From Legionella sheltonii (GTDB taxonomy: Bacteria; Pseudomonadota; Gammaproteobacteria; Legionellales; Legionellaceae): a DNA stretch of 64,000 nucleotides. Every line of letters starts with the position of its first letter. The first letter of the stretch is position 1. This document shows positions 55,933 to 64,000 of the stretch, one piece after another. The translations under genes and the position numbers were made by a program. Below the pieces are notes generated by a model. That model had not been told where the DNA came from and made no database searches. It saw only the letters and a list, made by a program, of their open reading frames with translations. The stretch covers positions 1 to 64,000 of the forward strand of contig NZ_JAPHOQ010000011.1 of the NCBI RefSeq assembly GCF_026191355.1, read 5' to 3'.

Positions 55933-56478
55933 TTATCTGTTTCTCTTAAGCAGCACATAAACTGCACCACTTCCTCCATCCCTGGGTAGGGCACTGTGAA
56001 AAGCCAAAACCTCATCTAACTGGGGCAGCCAGCGATTGAGTAAATTTTTAATCACCGGGGGTGCACCTTGGTAACCACCTTTACCGTGAATAATTAAAAT
56101 ACATCTGCTGTTGTTTTCTGCCTGGGTTTGAATAAATTGGCATAAGGTATCGCGGGCATTTTCACTTTTTAGTCCATGCAAATCCAAGCGGGCTTCCCAT
56201 GGGATTTGGCCATGTCTTAATGCTTTAAATCTTTGGCTGGCAAGGCTGGGATGAGAATAGGATAAAATGGTTTCTGAAAGAACCGTGTCAACAATCATAT
56301 CGGATAAGTAATACTTCTTTTTTTCCTGTGTTACTTGGGGGGTATTTCTTCTAGGTGGAACTGAAGGCTTGGGTTGAGCCACTTTGACCTGCTTTGATTG
56401 TTTCTTCAATGGTTTTACAGAACGCATGTGTTCGCGAAACAAGGCTTTGTCTTCATCGGACAAAAAATCGTCAGCCAT
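55933..56478 (-). CDS. Smr/MutS2 C-terminal domain protein
   Basis: A 181-residue protein. A basic Pro/Lys/Gln-rich region (~20-55) precedes YYLSDMIVDTVLSETI and a full Smr domain with LDLHGL (H101) and IIHGKGG (H131-G134), the two motifs linked to nuclease activity on nicked or branched DNA or on RNA. This is a YdaL/SmrA-like stand-alone Smr. A degenerate paralogue lies at 60054. The 206-bp space to yibN contains a dispersed repeat. Confidence 0.9.
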   Translation of the reverse strand: MADDFLSDEDKALFREHMRSVKPLKKQSKQVKVAQPKPSVPPRRNTPQVTQEKKKYYLSDMIVDTVLSETILSYSHPSLASQRFKALRHGQIPWEARLDLHGLKSENARDTLCQFIQTQAENNSRCILIIHGKGGYQGAPPVIKNLLNRWLPQLDEVLAFHSALPRDGGSGAVYVLLKRNR

Positions 56479-56728
56479 ATTTTAGTAAAAATAATAAATG
56501 ATATTTGAAGTATAACCCGGGTTCCGCTGTGCTGCACCCCTGGCTATGAAATATAAAGTGTATAGAAGAACCCGCCATCCCTGATGAAGAGGGGGATGAC
56601 GGTAAAAGAATCCCGTTGCGACTGTGTTGCATTCAAATCTAAGTTTTCATCAAGGTAAACATACAACTACTTTTGTTGATTAACATAGGGTACAATTTGT
56701 ACTTTTTCTGGATGAGAATTGACCCCCT

Positions 56729-57646
56729 ATGAGCAATTATATACTTAAGGAAACGGAAGAATTAGTCACAATTTTGGATTTTTTACGTTTTAGTGTGTCC
56801 TGTGCAACTCATGCGAATTTATATTATGGCCATGGCACCGATAATGCTTGGGATGATATGCATTCATTAATCCTGAGAAGCTTGTCTTTGCCTTATGATT
56901 TAGACCCCAATTGGCTTAATGCACGTTTAACTACCAGTGAAAAAAAATATTTACACCATCAATTGGAAAAGCGAATTAATCAACGCGTACCAGTGCCTTA
57001 TTTAATCAAAGAAGCTTATTTTTGTGATATTCCCTTTTATGTGGATGAACGAGTTCTTATCCCTCGTTCACCAATGGCAGAACTGATTAAAAATGAATTT
57101 TCTCCCTGGGTCGATGCGGAAAAAGTCCATCGGATTTTGGATTTGTGTACGGGCAGCGGATGCATTGCGATTGCCTGTTGTTATGCTTTTCCTGAGGCAG
57201 AGGTTGATGCAGTTGATATTTCTAGTGAAGCACTTGCTGTTGCTGCGAGGAATCGCGAACAGTTAGGGGTTGAAGAGCAACTGACGTTGATTGAGTCTGA
57301 TTGTTTTTCCAAAGTACCAAAGGTAGGCTATGATTTAATTGTCAGTAATCCTCCTTATGTTGGTAAGGAAGAGATGCAGACTTTACCTGATGAATTCCGT
57401 CATGAACCTGTTTTAGCTTTGGAAACTGGCAATAATGGATTAGCTATTGTTGAAACAATTCTGCAAAATGCATCTGAGTATTTAAATGAAGCGGGTGTCC
57501 TGATTGTAGAAGTAGGGAATAGTGAGGAGGCTTTATGCGAAGCCTATCCCGATGTTCCTTTTACTTGGCTTGAAATGAGCCATGGCGGACAAGGTGTATT
57601 TTTATTAACCAAGCAGCAGCTAGACGAGTATTTTAATGTCCGGTAA
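56729..57646 (+). CDS. prmB: 50S ribosomal protein L3 glutamine methyltransferase PrmB
   Basis: Methylates a glutamine of ribosomal protein L3. The 305-residue protein is a PrmC relative with an N-terminal helical domain, [17 protein letters not shown] loop [20 protein letters not shown], and catalytic [20 protein letters not shown], whose longer insertion marks PrmB. It overlaps aroC by 11 bp, the usual prmB-aroC arrangement in gammaproteobacteria. Confidence 0.95.
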   Translation: MSNYILKETEELVTILDFLRFSVSCATHANLYYGHGTDNAWDDMHSLILRSLSLPYDLDPNWLNARLTTSEKKYLHHQLEKRINQRVPVPYLIKEAYFCDIPFYVDERVLIPRSPMAELIKNEFSPWVDAEKVHRILDLCTGSGCIAIACCYAFPEAEVDAVDISSEALAVAARNREQLGVEEQLTLIESDCFSKVPKVGYDLIVSNPPYVGKEEMQTLPDEFRHEPVLALETGNNGLAIVETILQNASEYLNEAGVLIVEVGNSEEALCEAYPDVPFTWLEMSHGGQGVFLLTKQQLDEYFNVR

Positions 57647-58691
57647 TACATTTGGAACTTTATTTACGGTAACAACATTCGGTGAAAGCCATGGGCCGGC
57701 TATTGGCTGTGTGGTCGATGGCTGCCCACCCGGATTCATGTTGCAGGAAGAAGACATTCAACCCTTTCTGGACAAACGCAAGCCAGGGCAATCCAAATAT
57801 ACAACACAACGCCGTGAGGAAGACAAAGTACAAATTCTTTCTGGTGTATTTGATGGTAAAACGACAGGTGCGCCTATTGCCTTATTGATTCATAATACCG
57901 ATCAACGATCTCGGGACTATGAAGAAATCAAAAATTTATTTCGACCAGGCCACGCAGATTTTACTTATCATCATAAATACGGTCATCGAGATTATCGCGG
58001 CGGCGGACGTTCTTCAGCGCGAGAGACTGCGGCACGCGTAGCCGCTGGCGCGATTGCGCGTTTGTATTTGCAACGTCATTTAAATTTGGTAATCGTGGGT
58101 TACTTACAGCAAATGGGCGATTTGATTCTGGACTTTGTTGATGAGGCGGAGATCCCTAATAATCCTTTTTTCTGCCCAAATAATACTCAAATCCAGGATC
58201 TTGAGGAGGCAATCGAACACTTAAGACGTCGAGGCGATTCAGTGGGCGCCCGGGTTAAAGTGATCGCAAAAAATATGCCTGTAGGATTAGGTGACCCTGT
58301 ATTTGATAGACTGGATGCAACATTAGCTTATGCTATGATGTCAATTAACGCGGTTAAAGGCGTCGAAGTGGGAGCAGGGTTTGCGGCGGTAAATCAGTTA
58401 GGTTCTGTACATCGGGATGAAATGACTCGTCAGGGTTTTCTTAGTAATAATGCTGGTGGAATTTTGGGTGGTATTTCTACAGGACAAAATGTGGAAGTAA
58501 GTATTGCATTAAAGCCTACTTCAAGCATTATTACCCCAGGAAAGACGATCAATACTTCTGGGGAAGAAGTGACTGTAGTGACTAAGGGACGACATGATCC
58601 TTGTGTAGGAATTAGGGCTGTGCCTATAGCTGAAGCAATGATGGCTTTGGTGCTGATGGATCACTATTTGAGAAATAAGGCATTATCCTAA
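57636..58691 (+). CDS. aroC: Chorismate synthase
   Basis: Last step of the shikimate pathway (EPSP to chorismate) using reduced FMN. The 351-residue protein has [35 protein letters not shown], the [20 protein letters not shown] motif and [20 protein letters not shown] at the end. Translationally coupled to prmB; asd follows after 67 bp. Confidence 0.97.
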   Translation: MSGNTFGTLFTVTTFGESHGPAIGCVVDGCPPGFMLQEEDIQPFLDKRKPGQSKYTTQRREEDKVQILSGVFDGKTTGAPIALLIHNTDQRSRDYEEIKNLFRPGHADFTYHHKYGHRDYRGGGRSSARETAARVAAGAIARLYLQRHLNLVIVGYLQQMGDLILDFVDEAEIPNNPFFCPNNTQIQDLEEAIEHLRRRGDSVGARVKVIAKNMPVGLGDPVFDRLDATLAYAMMSINAVKGVEVGAGFAAVNQLGSVHRDEMTRQGFLSNNAGGILGGISTGQNVEVSIALKPTSSIITPGKTINTSGEEVTVVTKGRHDPCVGIRAVPIAEAMMALVLMDHYLRNKALS

Positions 58692-58758
58692 ACCCTCCTT
58701 AATTATTTCCCTTCCCCCATGGAGAAAAAATGATAAAAGAATTCAGAAGAGGTTAATC

Positions 58759-59781
58759 ATGAGCAGAGAATTAAATATAGCTATTGTTGGTGCTACTGGG
58801 GCAGTTGGTGAAACTTTTCTAACCGTATTGGAAGAACGAAAGTTTCCTATAAAAAATCTTTATCCATTAGCAAGTTCTCGTTCTGTGGGTAAAACAGTAG
58901 AATTTAGAAATGAACAATTTGATGTTTTAGATCTGGCTGAGTTTGATTTCAGTAAAGCGGATATCGCTTTATTCTCAGCAGGTGGTTCTGTATCTAAAGA
59001 GTATGCACCCAAAGCTGCTGCAAGTGGATGTGTGGTAGTCGATAATAGTTCTTGCTTTCGTTATGAAGAGGACATTCCTTTAGTCGTTCCCGAGGTCAAT
59101 CCTCACCGTATTATTGACTATAAAAATAGAGGCATTATTGCCAACCCCAATTGCTCTACGATTCAGATGGTAGTTGCCCTAAAGCCTATATATGATGCGG
59201 TAGGAATTGCTCGAATTAATGTGGCGACGTATCAATCAGTTTCTGGTACGGGAAAGAAAGCGATTAGTGAGCTTGTTTCGCAAGTAGGCGATCTTTTGAA
59301 TGGCCGGCCTGCCAATATCAATGTGTACCCACAACAGATCGCTTTTAATGCGATTCCGCATATTGATCAGTTTGAAGAGAATGGATATACCCGCGAAGAA
59401 ATGAAAATGGTGTGGGAAACACGTAAAATTATGGAAGATGACAGCATTATGGTCAATCCTACTGCAGTTAGAGTACCTGTTATTTACGGCCATTCTGAAG
59501 CCATTCATTTGGAATTAAAAAAGCCTTTAACTGCAGACGAGGCGCGTAAGATTCTTTCTAAAGCTCCAGGAGTGAAGGTCGTTGATAATGTGGGTAAGGC
59601 AAGTTATCCCACGGTTCTTAAAAACGCTATAGGGCATGATGAGGTGTTTGTTGGGCGAATTCGGCAGGATATTTCTCATCCTAATGGATTAAATATGTGG
59701 GTTGTTGCGGATAATATTCGCAAAGGTGCGGCATCCAATGCAGTACAAATTGCTGAAATTTTGCAAAGAGAATTTTTGTAA
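58759..59781 (+). CDS. asd: Aspartate-semialdehyde dehydrogenase
   Basis: Converts aspartyl phosphate to the semialdehyde for lysine/DAP, threonine and methionine. The 340-residue enzyme has IVGATGAVGETFLTVLEER, SAGGSVSKEYAP, the catalytic Cys in IANPNCSTIQMVVAL, and PTAVRVPVIYGHSEAIHLEL with its active-site His. AAGAGG precedes the ATG. Probably in the same transcript as prmB-aroC. Confidence 0.97.
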   Translation: MSRELNIAIVGATGAVGETFLTVLEERKFPIKNLYPLASSRSVGKTVEFRNEQFDVLDLAEFDFSKADIALFSAGGSVSKEYAPKAAASGCVVVDNSSCFRYEEDIPLVVPEVNPHRIIDYKNRGIIANPNCSTIQMVVALKPIYDAVGIARINVATYQSVSGTGKKAISELVSQVGDLLNGRPANINVYPQQIAFNAIPHIDQFEENGYTREEMKMVWETRKIMEDDSIMVNPTAVRVPVIYGHSEAIHLELKKPLTADEARKILSKAPGVKVVDNVGKASYPTVLKNAIGHDEVFVGRIRQDISHPNGLNMWVVADNIRKGAASNAVQIAEILQREFL

Positions 59782-59907
59782 GATATTTTGTGCGGTATTG
59801 TAGCCTCGATGATGGGCCCGTCTTCCCGAACGCTAGTTAGGGATCTACGCAGTACTCTGTATGATGACGAGAGGTCCCTGGTGCCACTCGGGATGACGTC
59901 AAAAGAA

Positions 59908-59933
59908 CCCGGATTACGCGGCGCTAATCCGGG
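59908..59933 (+). terminator. Hairpin downstream of asd
   Basis: Perfect 9-bp stem CCCGGATTA (59908-59916) and TAATCCGGG (59925-59933) with loop CGCGGCGC, followed by CTAAAAAACATCC. It is embedded in a copy of the GGGATGACG dispersed repeat, about 125 bp after the asd stop. Confidence 0.55.
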
Positions 59934-60053
59934 CTAAAAAACATCCAGGCTTCAAGAATCACAGTTTTTGTACAATAAGCAGAACTTTAAAAAAATCCTC
60001 CTACTTTTTGCAACCTAAGTTATACTTTGATTAACATGATTGGATTTTAAACT

Positions 60054-60815
60054 ATGCTAAATGAATATTATTTAACCGATGATATTGAAGAGCCTGTTCT
60101 TGCGAGTAGTATTTTAGCTTATGTTACACCCAATGTTTCTGGTAAGCGGTTTAATGAATTAAAAACTGCGCAAATTCCTTGGGAAGCAAAACTGGATCTT
60201 TCAAATTTAAAGCCAGAGGATGCGCGTCAGGCTTTGCTGGAATTTATTCAAAAACAAGTGAAGAAGAATAAGCAATCCATACTTATTGTTCATGGTACAC
60301 AAAGTACTAGAAATGCTCCTCCGCTGCTAAAGAATTTAGTGAATCACTGGTTACCGCAAATCCAAGAGGTCATTGCGTTTCATAGCGCGAAGCCTAGTGA
60401 TGGTGGTGTTGCTGCGGTGTATGTTTTACTTAAAAGAGTATCGGATCTTCCCGTATTCACTCGTACGGAAAGCTCTTCCTTTTTAGTTGTGGAAACTAAA
60501 GCTATGGAGCGACAGAGGCGTCTGGCTGAACAGCAAGGTGAGCGACGAATGGCGTCGGTGAAAGCTCGTGAACACTCCAATAATGAGGCTCAACCGGGTC
60601 TTGAAGGGGAGTTGCAAAATAATATTTTGCAACATCCAGCCTTAGACAGTCAGCGTTTTGATGGCATTGATGCACCTTTAAATCCTGAACCTCCGTTAAA
60701 TACGGATGCGCGACGCGAATACGATAATGAACGACGCAATCAGGAGCAAGAAAAACAACTGCGTTTAGGTAATATGCCTCGATTCACTAATACACCGAAA
60801 CCTAGAGGTCCTTAA
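60054..60815 (+). CDS. Degenerate Smr-domain protein coupled to ankH
   Basis: A 253-residue protein whose first ~135 residues are a clear paralogue of the Smr protein at 55933 (YYLTDDIEEPVLASSILAYV, QIPWEAKLDL, VKNLVNHWLPQ-like and GGVAAVYVLLKR). Both catalytic motifs are changed: LDLHGL is LDLSNL (S50, N51) and HGKG is HGTQ (H80-Q83). A ~115-residue polar tail rich in Glu, Arg, Asn and Pro follows (RRLAEQQGERRMASVK, REYDNERRNQEQEKQLR). The stop overlaps the ankH ATG by one base, so the two are translationally coupled. Likely lost nuclease activity and now binds nucleic acid or a partner. Confidence 0.75.
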   Translation: MLNEYYLTDDIEEPVLASSILAYVTPNVSGKRFNELKTAQIPWEAKLDLSNLKPEDARQALLEFIQKQVKKNKQSILIVHGTQSTRNAPPLLKNLVNHWLPQIQEVIAFHSAKPSDGGVAAVYVLLKRVSDLPVFTRTESSSFLVVETKAMERQRRLAEQQGERRMASVKAREHSNNEAQPGLEGELQNNILQHPALDSQRFDGIDAPLNPEPPLNTDARREYDNERRNQEQEKQLRLGNMPRFTNTPKPRGP

Positions 60816-62218
60816 TGACAATTGCAAGTGACATAATCAGCCATCGAATGCCTGATTTTGAAGCTTATCTTCGAGCAGGGGAATCGTTGGATGACATTGA
60901 TGAATATGGTTTTACACCCTTAATTGAGTGCGCTATTACACGCCAAACCCACATTGCTGAGCAATTAATTGTTCGGAAAGTCAATGTGAATAAATCCGAC
61001 GTGACCGGGCGTACTCCTTTACATTGGGCAGTGGATAATAATGATGTCGAAATGGCGCAATTGTTATTAAACAGTGGTGCAGATCCCAATGCATATACGC
61101 GCAATGGACTTTCTGTATTGGTTTATCCAGTATTGCGCAGCCAAGAGACGCTCAAACGTTTACTCTATCAATATGGGGCTAAACTTGATTTTGCCCTTGA
61201 TTTCATTAACGGCAAACTTATTGGGCATCGTTTTGAGTTGCAAGGGGATGTTGATATAGTAAATGCCAAGGGTGAATTTATTGAACTGGATTATGAAGGT
61301 TTTATCCTTGAATTTACTGTTGCCGTGATAAGGGATGCTTTAAGACGTTTTATCAGCAGCTATTCAACACGCCATTTACGCGACTATTTTCCATTGGCCT
61401 ACGTTATTATCGATGGCTTTACGCTTGCAGAGGAGCTTTTACAATATCAGCACTTGCCTTATTTGAACGAACAACAAATGCGACGGGTGCAGGAATTTTT
61501 AAAAGCACCGATGTTGATTCTTCCCGCAGCCAGTCGTGGACATGCCATGGGATTTATTCGTTTTGGTCAGTGGTGGGCTAAAATTGATCGCGGTGAAAAC
61601 AGCTTACAGGAGGGGAGTGTTAATATCTATAAAATGAGTAATCCCGAAGCCTTGAATGTTCATTTTCTGCAGGATTTTCTTTATAAAAAACAACCGAGAC
61701 GTTATTTCCATCAAGTAATTAACCAACAATTAGGGTTGATTCCCATCGCCAAAATGCCAATTAGTTCGCAAATTAGTGGCAATTGTTCTTGGGCCAATAT
61801 ACAGGCGATTGTTGCCGTTGCTTATGCCATTCAAGAGTTACAAAAAAATGATTTTATTAATTTCGAACCTGCTATGACCTTTTATGATGAGTGGGTAGCC
61901 TGGGATAAAGAACGAGCTATAGATGAATGCATTCAACGTTTTTATTTGGCCAATCCTCTGCGTAAAGCCAGTATTGCCGCAATGCTAGGTGGCGTTTTAT
62001 TTCAAGCCTGTAATTATAACAATGAGCGCCATTTGGAAATGGCAGAAAAAATACTCAAGATTCTCACCTTGCCTGATTATGAATACATTTTAAAAAGTTA
62101 TCTTGAAGAGTATTGCATCAAACGGTTAACCAAAAAAGGGAATAATTTACTCAAAATTCTTGATGATTGCGGTATCAATCCCAATATTGGTGTTAATCCC
62201 ATTGCCACCGATTTATGA
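60815..62218 (+). CDS. ankH: AnkH/LegA3-like Dot/Icm effector (ankyrin repeats plus cysteine-protease-like domain)
   Basis: A 467-residue protein closely resembling AnkH/LegA3, one of the few effectors conserved throughout Legionella. Ankyrin repeats fill ~1-125 (YGFTPLIECAITRQTHIAEQ, GRTPLHWAVDNNDVEMAQLL). The C-terminal domain has H243 in SRGHAMGFI, an Asp in WAKIDRG (D258) and C324 in SGNCSWANIQ, a plausible Cys/His/Asp set for the papain-like fold reported for AnkH. No signal peptide, consistent with type IV delivery. Coupled to the degenerate Smr gene. Confidence 0.85.
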   Translation: MTIASDIISHRMPDFEAYLRAGESLDDIDEYGFTPLIECAITRQTHIAEQLIVRKVNVNKSDVTGRTPLHWAVDNNDVEMAQLLLNSGADPNAYTRNGLSVLVYPVLRSQETLKRLLYQYGAKLDFALDFINGKLIGHRFELQGDVDIVNAKGEFIELDYEGFILEFTVAVIRDALRRFISSYSTRHLRDYFPLAYVIIDGFTLAEELLQYQHLPYLNEQQMRRVQEFLKAPMLILPAASRGHAMGFIRFGQWWAKIDRGENSLQEGSVNIYKMSNPEALNVHFLQDFLYKKQPRRYFHQVINQQLGLIPIAKMPISSQISGNCSWANIQAIVAVAYAIQELQKNDFINFEPAMTFYDEWVAWDKERAIDECIQRFYLANPLRKASIAAMLGGVLFQACNYNNERHLEMAEKILKILTLPDYEYILKSYLEEYCIKRLTKKGNNLLKILDDCGINPNIGVNPIATDL

Positions 62219-62416
62219 TTTGAATTCGACGTACCGAAAGCTCCTCTCGTCATCTAGGGCATAGCTGTAGCACAAACTATACAATAGAAGATGCTTCGCC
62301 ATGCTTGGCATGACGGTTTCCTATAACCAGCCTACATCCTACAGTCTTTTCATTACCCCCACTTTTTCGACTATACTCAAAATGTAAGAATTATCGATTA
62401 AGATAAGGAGATCATC

Positions 62417-62599
62417 ATGTTAAAGTGGGCGCTCATTTTTTTGGTAGTCGCCATTGTTGCAGGTTTATTTGGTTTTCGCGGCATTGCGTCCACGGCAACC
62501 AGTATTGCCAAAGTACTCTTCTTTTTATTTATCGTTATTTTCCTGGCATTTTTAATTTTGAGCTTATTTGGAACTGCGTCGCTTAATGCGGTACCGTAG
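62417..62599 (+). CDS. DUF1328 small membrane protein
   Basis: A 60-residue peptide with two membrane helices ([20 protein letters not shown] and [20 protein letters not shown]) and the DUF1328 signature [29 protein letters not shown] lies directly ahead of the ATG. Members are widespread, often stress-induced, without assigned function. Monocistronic. Confidence 0.9.
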   Translation: MLKWALIFLVVAIVAGLFGFRGIASTATSIAKVLFFLFIVIFLAFLILSLFGTASLNAVP

Positions 62600-62671
62600 C
62601 TTGGGTGCGGTACAGTGGCTCCCGTCATTCCGAACTTAGTGAGGGATGACGGGGCACTTCAGGTTACAAAT

Positions 62672-63715
62672 TCATAGAGTGGCAATATCAATGACAAAAC
62701 GATAGCGGACATCGCTTTTTAGAACACGTGCATACGCTTCGTTGACTTGTTGTATGGGAATTAATTCAATATCCGACACGATGTTGTGCTTGCCACAGAA
62801 ATCGAGCATTTCCTGAGTTTCTTTAATCCCTCCGATGATTGACCCAGACAGGCTTCTACGTTTGGCTATCAGGGAAAATGCATTGATTGGGATAGATTCT
62901 TCCGGAATCCCAACAACAACCATAGTTCCATCGCGTTTAAGTAATTGGATGTATTCATTCCAATCAATTTTGGCGGAAACAGTACAGATAATGAGATCAA
63001 AATAGTTGTTTAACTTCTGGAAGGTTTGAGGTTCTGATGTAGCAAAAAAATGATCGGCTCCCATGCGTTTACCATCGGCTTCTTTACTGAGCGAATGACT
63101 CAAAACGGTAACTTCAGCTCCCATTGCATGGGCTAGTTTGACTCCCATATGTCCAAGTCCACCCAAGCCTAAAATACCTACACGCTTCCCGGGACCAATA
63201 TGCCAATGCCTCAAGGGCGAGTAGAGGGTTATTCCAGCACACAGTAAAGGTGCTGCTGCATCCATAGGTAAGTTCTGGGGAATTTTTAGGACATAGTTTT
63301 CGTCAACAACAATTTTGGTAGAGTAGCCGCCTTGAGCCAAATTGCCACTGCGTTTTTCCAGATTGTTATAGGTTAAAGTCATTCCTTCTTCGCAAAACTG
63401 TTCCACTCCTTCATGACAGCTTTCGCAGTGTCGGCAGGAATCAACAAAGCAACCTACACCAACGTGGTCGCCGACTTTAAACTTATTCACCGAAGGACCT
63501 ACTTGACTGACTACACCAACAATTTCATGACCTGGAACCATTGGAAATAAGGAGCCTCCCCATTCATCTTTTACCTGATGAATATCGGAGTGGCAGATGC
63601 CACAATAATGGATGTCAATCAGAACGTCATTTTTTCCAACATCACGACGCTCAAATGAATAAGGTTTAAGAGGGGCTTTTGCACTTTGAGCGGCATAACC
63701 TTTTACGGGTATCAT
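62672..63715 (-). CDS. Zinc-dependent alcohol dehydrogenase (YahK/CAD family)
   Basis: An NADPH-dependent aldehyde reductase of the cinnamyl-alcohol-dehydrogenase branch, 347 residues. Catalytic-zinc residues appear in [16 protein letters not shown] and PGHEIVGVV; structural-zinc cysteines in [15 protein letters not shown]; and the NADP loop is [20 protein letters not shown]. The substrate range is usually broad (aldehydes). AAGGAG lies ahead of the ATG. Divergent from the edge gene fragment region; monocistronic. Confidence 0.92.
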   Translation of the reverse strand: MIPVKGYAAQSAKAPLKPYSFERRDVGKNDVLIDIHYCGICHSDIHQVKDEWGGSLFPMVPGHEIVGVVSQVGPSVNKFKVGDHVGVGCFVDSCRHCESCHEGVEQFCEEGMTLTYNNLEKRSGNLAQGGYSTKIVVDENYVLKIPQNLPMDAAAPLLCAGITLYSPLRHWHIGPGKRVGILGLGGLGHMGVKLAHAMGAEVTVLSHSLSKEADGKRMGADHFFATSEPQTFQKLNNYFDLIICTVSAKIDWNEYIQLLKRDGTMVVVGIPEESIPINAFSLIAKRRSLSGSIIGGIKETQEMLDFCGKHNIVSDIELIPIQQVNEAYARVLKSDVRYRFVIDIATL

Positions 63716-63945
63716 CTAAAACTCTCCTTGTTATGTCGAATAATTTTACTTTTTACCATTGAAGGTGAGTCCTTTATTCGTGGAGTATCCCTTCCTGGAA
63801 TGGCACCTGAGTTGTAGCCGGGGTGAAGACAAGGCCGTAAAACAGGGGACTTTTGGCCATCATCCCGAGTACAACGAGGGATCTCCCGTCATAACATCGT
63901 GCTATCGCGTGAGATCTCTTGTGTCCTCGGGCTGATGGGGCAGCT

Positions 63946-64000
63946 TTATTCTTTTACTGCAGACTCTCTTTTTTTCTGGCCATCTCCTTTAACAACCGGT
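63946..64000 (-). CDS. Possible 3' end of a gene entering from the right edge
   Basis: On the minus strand a frame is open from the window edge to TAA at 63946-63948 and reads PVVKGDGQKKRESAVKE, a polar C-terminus. It is followed by a dispersed repeat (63835-63940), where a gene end would be expected. Too short to identify. Confidence 0.3.
   Translation of the reverse strand, partial: PVVKGDGQKKRESAVKE

Overview
The window looks like a chromosomal segment of a Legionella species. It is AT-rich and gammaproteobacterial. It carries the lysophospholipase gene plaA and homologues of the Dot/Icm effectors LegA5/AnkK and LegA3/AnkH, in the order I remember from the L. pneumophila rpoD-plaA-legA5-ankH region. 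No database search was possible, so species and orthology calls rest on recognised motifs and gene order.

Region 1 (1-9626) is a genomic island lying against the 3' end of a CAT-anticodon tRNA (9627-9703, minus strand). From the left it holds a cut-off DUF4143-type ATPase with a 22-bp tandem repeat array in front of it. A compact mobile module follows: an AlpA-like regulator, a DUF927 helicase-like protein, an origin of transfer closely resembling that of RP4/IncP (3368-3450), and traK. No relaxase is visible, and 9-bp-phased GGGAC repeats face each other across the module. Next come a two-gene PIN-nuclease plus alpha-solenoid cassette (4672-8093), which is the best candidate for an undescribed (possibly defence) system, then an ISL3-family element and a truncated gene start.

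Region 2 (9704-16894) is core: the macromolecular-synthesis cluster rpsU-yqeY-dnaG-rpoD on the minus strand, with tsaD divergent and plsY convergent to it. The plsY product has an unusual 90-residue Lys/Thr-rich tail.

Region 3 (17138-36769) is core metabolism and envelope: hemW, mdh, a DMT transporter, fadH, deaD, plaA, a DUF3530 protein, djlA, waaA, dksA, the overlapping hemA-prfA-prmC operon, and a single-PDZ M50 protease behind a small conserved gene.

Region 4 (36868-38319) has two small tandem paralogues separated by a 603-bp insertion. The insertion has 56-bp terminal inverted repeats, a GIY-YIG gene apparently frameshifted at its start, and the tail of an IS5-type transposase.

Region 5 (38516-48222) has comF, bioC, ispA-xseB, radA, an FAD-linked oxidase, pilU and a LegA5/AnkK-like effector with a lipid-kinase-like catalytic motif.

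Region 6 (48288-64000) has a small Cys-rich secreted protein, a 1201-residue effector candidate, murI, the conserved yibN-grxC-secB-gpsA cluster, an Smr protein, prmB-aroC-asd, a degenerate Smr paralogue coupled to ankH, a DUF1328 peptide and a zinc alcohol dehydrogenase. Several intergenic spaces hold copies of dispersed GC-rich palindromic repeats.
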